Below are positions 7,369-9,229 of a stretch of 9,229 bases of DNA, piece after piece. Source of the stretch: Candidatus Glassiibacteriota bacterium (GTDB lineage: Bacteria > Gemmatimonadota > Glassbacteria > GWA2-58-10). The notes beneath the pieces were generated by a model that had not been told where the DNA came from, did not search any database, and was given only the letters and a program-made list of their open reading frames with translations. Each line of letters starts with the position of its first letter. Within the stretch, counting starts at the first letter, position 1. The DNA lies in contig JAUVUV010000058.1 in the NCBI GenBank assembly GCA_030604975.1, positions 1 through 9,229 on the forward strand. Reading direction: 5' to 3'. The translations under genes were made by a program, and so were the position numbers.

Positions 7369-7416
7369 ATGCAACCAGCTGAAGATTCTGCTTTCTTCCG
7401 AGACTATTGGATGTAG
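7369..7416 (+). CDS. Possible 15-codon micro-ORF behind a strong Shine-Dalgarno
   Basis: AAGGAGG (7354-7360) stands eight bases before an ATG at 7369. The frame reads MQPAEDSAFFRDYWM and then TAG. The ribosome site is among the best in the window, yet the frame is tiny, runs opposite to its neighbours and leads into no larger plus-strand gene. It may be a decayed gene start, a microprotein or chance. No function can be proposed. Confidence 0.15.
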   Translation: MQPAEDSAFFRDYWM

Positions 7417-7519
7417 AGTGATATCTTCCCGATAAAGGTATGCGGGCCTGACCCCACGGCGATAGATCAATCTCCCAATTTCAACTTCTTACTGCGCGGT
7501 TTACTGCGAGCTGGTTCAC

Positions 7520-7714
7520 TCAGGCTTTTTTCTTATCGGAAATCAACTGGCCGCCAACGCCTACGTTATCCGGCAGATTATCTTTAATCAGAACAACAAT
7601 GGCTTCTGCGGGCAATCCATAAGCTTTGGTTGCTGACTCTGTAAATTCTTTTACCAAAATCCTCTTTATCTCGATGTCCTTTATCCTCGGCCCTTCCACA
7701 GTAATAATCGGCAT
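7520..7714 (-). CDS. dmpI: 4-oxalocrotonate tautomerase family protein, DmpI type (64 aa)
   Basis: This small tautomerase-superfamily enzyme uses an N-terminal proline as general base and normally works as an oligomer in the cytosol. Translation from 7714 begins MPIITVEGP, placing Pro directly after the initiator Met as the chemistry requires. It ends with NVGVGGQLISD, typical of the DmpI branch (compare FGIGGELAS in classic 4-OT). The Arg39 and Phe50 positions of classic 4-OT are Val here, so oxalocrotonate need not be the substrate. An in-frame GTG at 7729 would bury the proline behind MGGKT and overlaps the Shine-Dalgarno, so it is rejected. No aromatic-degradation gene is nearby and the physiological substrate is unknown. 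It lies downstream of the GWxTD gene on the same strand but is separated by 158 bases with palindromes, so co-transcription is doubtful. Confidence 0.88.
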   Translation of the reverse strand: MPIITVEGPRIKDIEIKRILVKEFTESATKAYGLPAEAIVVLIKDNLPDNVGVGGQLISDKKKA

Positions 7715-7720
7715 TGTTTT

Positions 7721-7727
7721 ACCTCCC
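7721..7727 (-). promoter_or_regulatory. Shine-Dalgarno that decides the tautomerase start
   Basis: GGGAGGT lies six bases upstream of the ATG at 7714. The alternative in-frame GTG (7727-7729) overlaps this site and cannot use it. The site therefore supports initiation at the ATG that exposes the catalytic Pro. Confidence 0.75.
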
Positions 7728-7799
7728 ACATTTCTGGCATATGTGCCCTGATATTTTTAAGGCACCACGGAAAGGATGATAATAACGGATACTATCGGA

Positions 7800-7848
7800 G
7801 TTCGGGCGACCGATCGGTTGCCCGGACAGGGCACGGCGCCCCGTGCCC
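7800..7848. repeat. Two tandem GC-rich palindromes, probable dispersed intergenic repeat
   Basis: The first palindrome (7800-7827) pairs GTTCGGGCGACCG with CGGTTGCCCGGAC around a central AT. On the plus strand its two non-Watson-Crick positions are G-U wobbles, and on the minus strand they become mismatches. The second (7829-7848) is a perfect eight-base stem, GGGCACGG/CCGTGCCC, with loop CGCC, followed by CCTACG. There is no T-run on either side, so neither is a standard intrinsic terminator. The look (paired GC stems ending in CCCCTACG) is that of dispersed intergenic repeats in many environmental bacteria. Copy number cannot be judged from one window. Confidence 0.55.
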
Positions 7849-7872
7849 CTACGCTATTTATGAATTCATGTA

Positions 7873-9229
7873 CTAAGGTGCGAGTTCAAAAGCTAACTGA
7901 ACTTTTTTTGACGGCCTGATATGCCTGTTATTATCACTCACCTCAAGTGTCAGGCGGTAACTGCCGGGAACTAACTCTGATGTGTCAATGTTAAAATATT
8001 CAGGAACAGGGCCACCAGGCTCTTTAGGTTCTTTATCAAAAGTCAGGGTAAGACTTCTTATAGGCTTTTTTCTTCTAAAGAGCCTTTTGATTATATTCAC
8101 TTTCTCCTTAAGCAAGGTTACAGTGACAGTTTCACTATAAGAGCGATTGCCTTGCTGATCTTTTTTCAGATTGTAAACTTCAAAATAAACCATAATGTTC
8201 TCGCCTTGCCTGAAACTAAGTGACGGCCTTGGCAGAATATTCACACCTCGGCGTTGGTGGACTTGTTGGTCGGGTTGAGGAGTGCTTCCCAGAACAATAC
8301 CACTTAAATCATGCCTGCTCTTTGAATAAGGTAAAGAATTAAAGAGTTGCCTTCTCACAACCCTATGTCCTGGAATATCCATTCGCACAGCATAAATATA
8401 CTTACCTGGTTTTATACTTATTTTATTTACCGCAAACCATAAACGGTCATTACGAACTTTCACTTTTTTTGACATGCTTTTATTACGCGCTAACTCAGTC
8501 CAAGTTGTGTCATAAACAACAACAGTTGCCTCAAGTGTCTCAACCTCAGAATCTTTAACTGGCAGTGATTGGTAAAACTCTATTTCCTGCTTGCCGTTCT
8601 GACCTTTAAAATCAACTCCATAATATTCCTGCTCCAAAACTTTCAAGGGATCTTTAAAAGATTCAGTTTCCATTGCCTTTTCTACGTTGCCTACACCAAC
8701 AAAGCTTGCAGGAATGTAACGGCCTCCGTACTTACCAAAAGGGAAATAAGCCGGGCCATAACACCAAACCTCATCTGGATTGTTTATATCTCCACGCATT
8801 ACTAGGTCTGGTTCACCATGTCGAATAAAGAATAAGCCGCGCTGTTGAAGAACTAGCTCTCTGCTGCGGTCCCACCAGATGTTTTGATCATAATTATAGC
8901 TCGTTGCTGTGGGTGCACTCAACCGGTAATAATTATATGAAGTATTGAAGAGGCTATGCGGAGTTAACTCCATATACATTTTTTTGGCCTCGCTAAGGCG
9001 CAGGTAATGTTCAATAAGCCTCTCATTATGGGAAGAAATCGGGTCCGGGTCACGGTTCTTCCAGAATGTACGGAAAAAGGTAGCCCTCTCTGCTGGGGTT
9101 TTAAGAGCAGCCCATTTTTTTAGCTCCGCTGGATTTAAAATAGTTTCAGCTTCCTGGAAAAGCCTGGTGAAATCACCCTCTTTTTCCGCTTCTTTCAGCG
9201 CTTCGGCGTAGCTGTTCTCAAACCCTAAG
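7873..9229 (-). CDS. GWxTD domain-containing protein, 5' end outside the window
   Basis: The frame is open from the right edge to the TAG at 7873, giving 451 whole codons. The start and any signal peptide lie beyond 9229. The visible N-terminal part, LKKWAALKTPAERATFFRTFW followed by KNRDPDP, then GLFFIRHGEPD and DEVWCYG, is the GWxTD-family arrangement (the consensus is roughly an RxFWxxRDPDP helix, then GWxTD, then a YIRYGxPD strand). The GWxTD tetrad is degraded here, with IWWDRS in its place. The C-terminal ~200 residues alternate beta-type strands and end in a strand-like FELAP tail, as in the family's beta-sandwich region. The biochemical role of GWxTD proteins is not established; many are exported. 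The ATG at 8979 is internal because clear family sequence lies upstream of it. Two 60-base lines counted in this gene are 42% GC, against 48-63% for three in the phosphorylase gene. Confidence 0.82.
   Translation of the reverse strand, partial: LGFENSYAEALKEAEKEGDFTRLFQEAETILNPAELKKWAALKTPAERATFFRTFWKNRDPDPISSHNERLIEHYLRLSEAKKMYMELTPHSLFNTSYNYYRLSAPTATSYNYDQNIWWDRSRELVLQQRGLFFIRHGEPDLVMRGDINNPDEVWCYGPAYFPFGKYGGRYIPASFVGVGNVEKAMETESFKDPLKVLEQEYYGVDFKGQNGKQEIEFYQSLPVKDSEVETLEATVVVYDTTWTELARNKSMSKKVKVRNDRLWFAVNKISIKPGKYIYAVRMDIPGHRVVRRQLFNSLPYSKSRHDLSGIVLGSTPQPDQQVHQRRGVNILPRPSLSFRQGENIMVYFEVYNLKKDQQGNRSYSETVTVTLLKEKVNIIKRLFRRKKPIRSLTLTFDKEPKEPGGPVPEYFNIDTSELVPGSYRLTLEVSDNNRHIRPSKKVQLAFELAP

Larger units (their letters stand above)
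7034..7519. other. 486-base largely non-coding stretch
   Basis: This region lies between the phosphorylase start and the tautomerase stop. Its left part holds the phosphorylase promoter (7106-7134). The rest has no recognised gene, tRNA or riboswitch. A 60-codon minus frame (7173-7355) has a Cys/His-rich, unfamiliar translation and no convincing ribosome site. A plus-strand 15-codon frame behind a strong Shine-Dalgarno lies at 7369-7416 and is listed separately. GGGCCTGACCCC at 7444-7455 resembles a phrase often seen near REP-associated transposase remnants, but no transposase is present. Confidence 0.5.

Noticed and set aside
7715..7729. GTG start extending the tautomerase by five residues
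   Set aside because: It overlaps the Shine-Dalgarno and would block the catalytic N-terminal proline.
8569..8805. 78-codon plus-strand frame
   Set aside because: It is a shadow of the GWxTD gene, hydrophobic only because of the reversed codons.
1..9229. CRISPR array, tRNA, rRNA, insertion sequence or phage genes
   Set aside because: No regularly spaced repeats, cloverleaf-like sequences, transposase or phage domains were seen on either strand by eye.

Overview
The window is bacterial chromosomal DNA. Its core is a compact gene set for the glycerate-linked compatible solutes glucosylglycerate (GG) and probably mannosylglucosylglycerate (MGG). The lineage cannot be fixed from sequence alone. 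The GWxTD-domain gene at the right edge and the tandem GC-rich palindromes next to it suggest an FCB-type or other deep-branching environmental lineage. Related solute genes also occur in Planctomycetes, Thermotogota and Desulfobacterota. This placement is inference.

Layout. Positions 1-864 (minus) hold the first 288 codons of a GT4 glycosyltransferase that runs off the left edge. An AT-rich divergent intergenic region (865-1165) carries a good sigma70-type promoter for it. On the plus strand, 1166-3805 encodes an 879-residue fusion of an N-terminal HAD-superfamily domain to a GT4 glycosyltransferase. It is followed after 56 bases by a glucosyl-3-phosphoglycerate synthase (gpgS, GT81, 3862-5094). 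Convergent to this pair, and separated from it by 220 hairpin-rich bases, is a GH13 subfamily 18 sugar phosphorylase (5315-7033, minus), best read as glucosylglycerate phosphorylase. A largely non-coding stretch (7034-7519) holds its likely promoter. Next come a 64-residue DmpI-type tautomerase (7520-7714, minus), two adjacent palindromes (7800-7848) and the C-terminal 451 codons of a GWxTD-domain protein (7873-9229, minus, start outside the window).

How the genes fit together. GpgS joins an NDP-glucose to 3-phosphoglycerate. A HAD phosphatase, for which the N-terminal half of the fusion is the only local candidate, would remove the phosphate to give GG. One or both GT4 domains could add a second sugar, as MggA or MggS does in known MGG pathways. 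The phosphorylase would recover glucose-1-phosphate and glycerate from GG when the solute is no longer needed. Synthesis and breakdown are thus neighbours but on opposite strands with separate promoters.

The most unusual points are the HAD-GT4 fusion itself and its HAD motif I, which reads DIYGT: the Asp normally used as general acid/base by HAD phosphatases is a Tyr. The tautomerase and the GWxTD gene have no evident link to solute metabolism.
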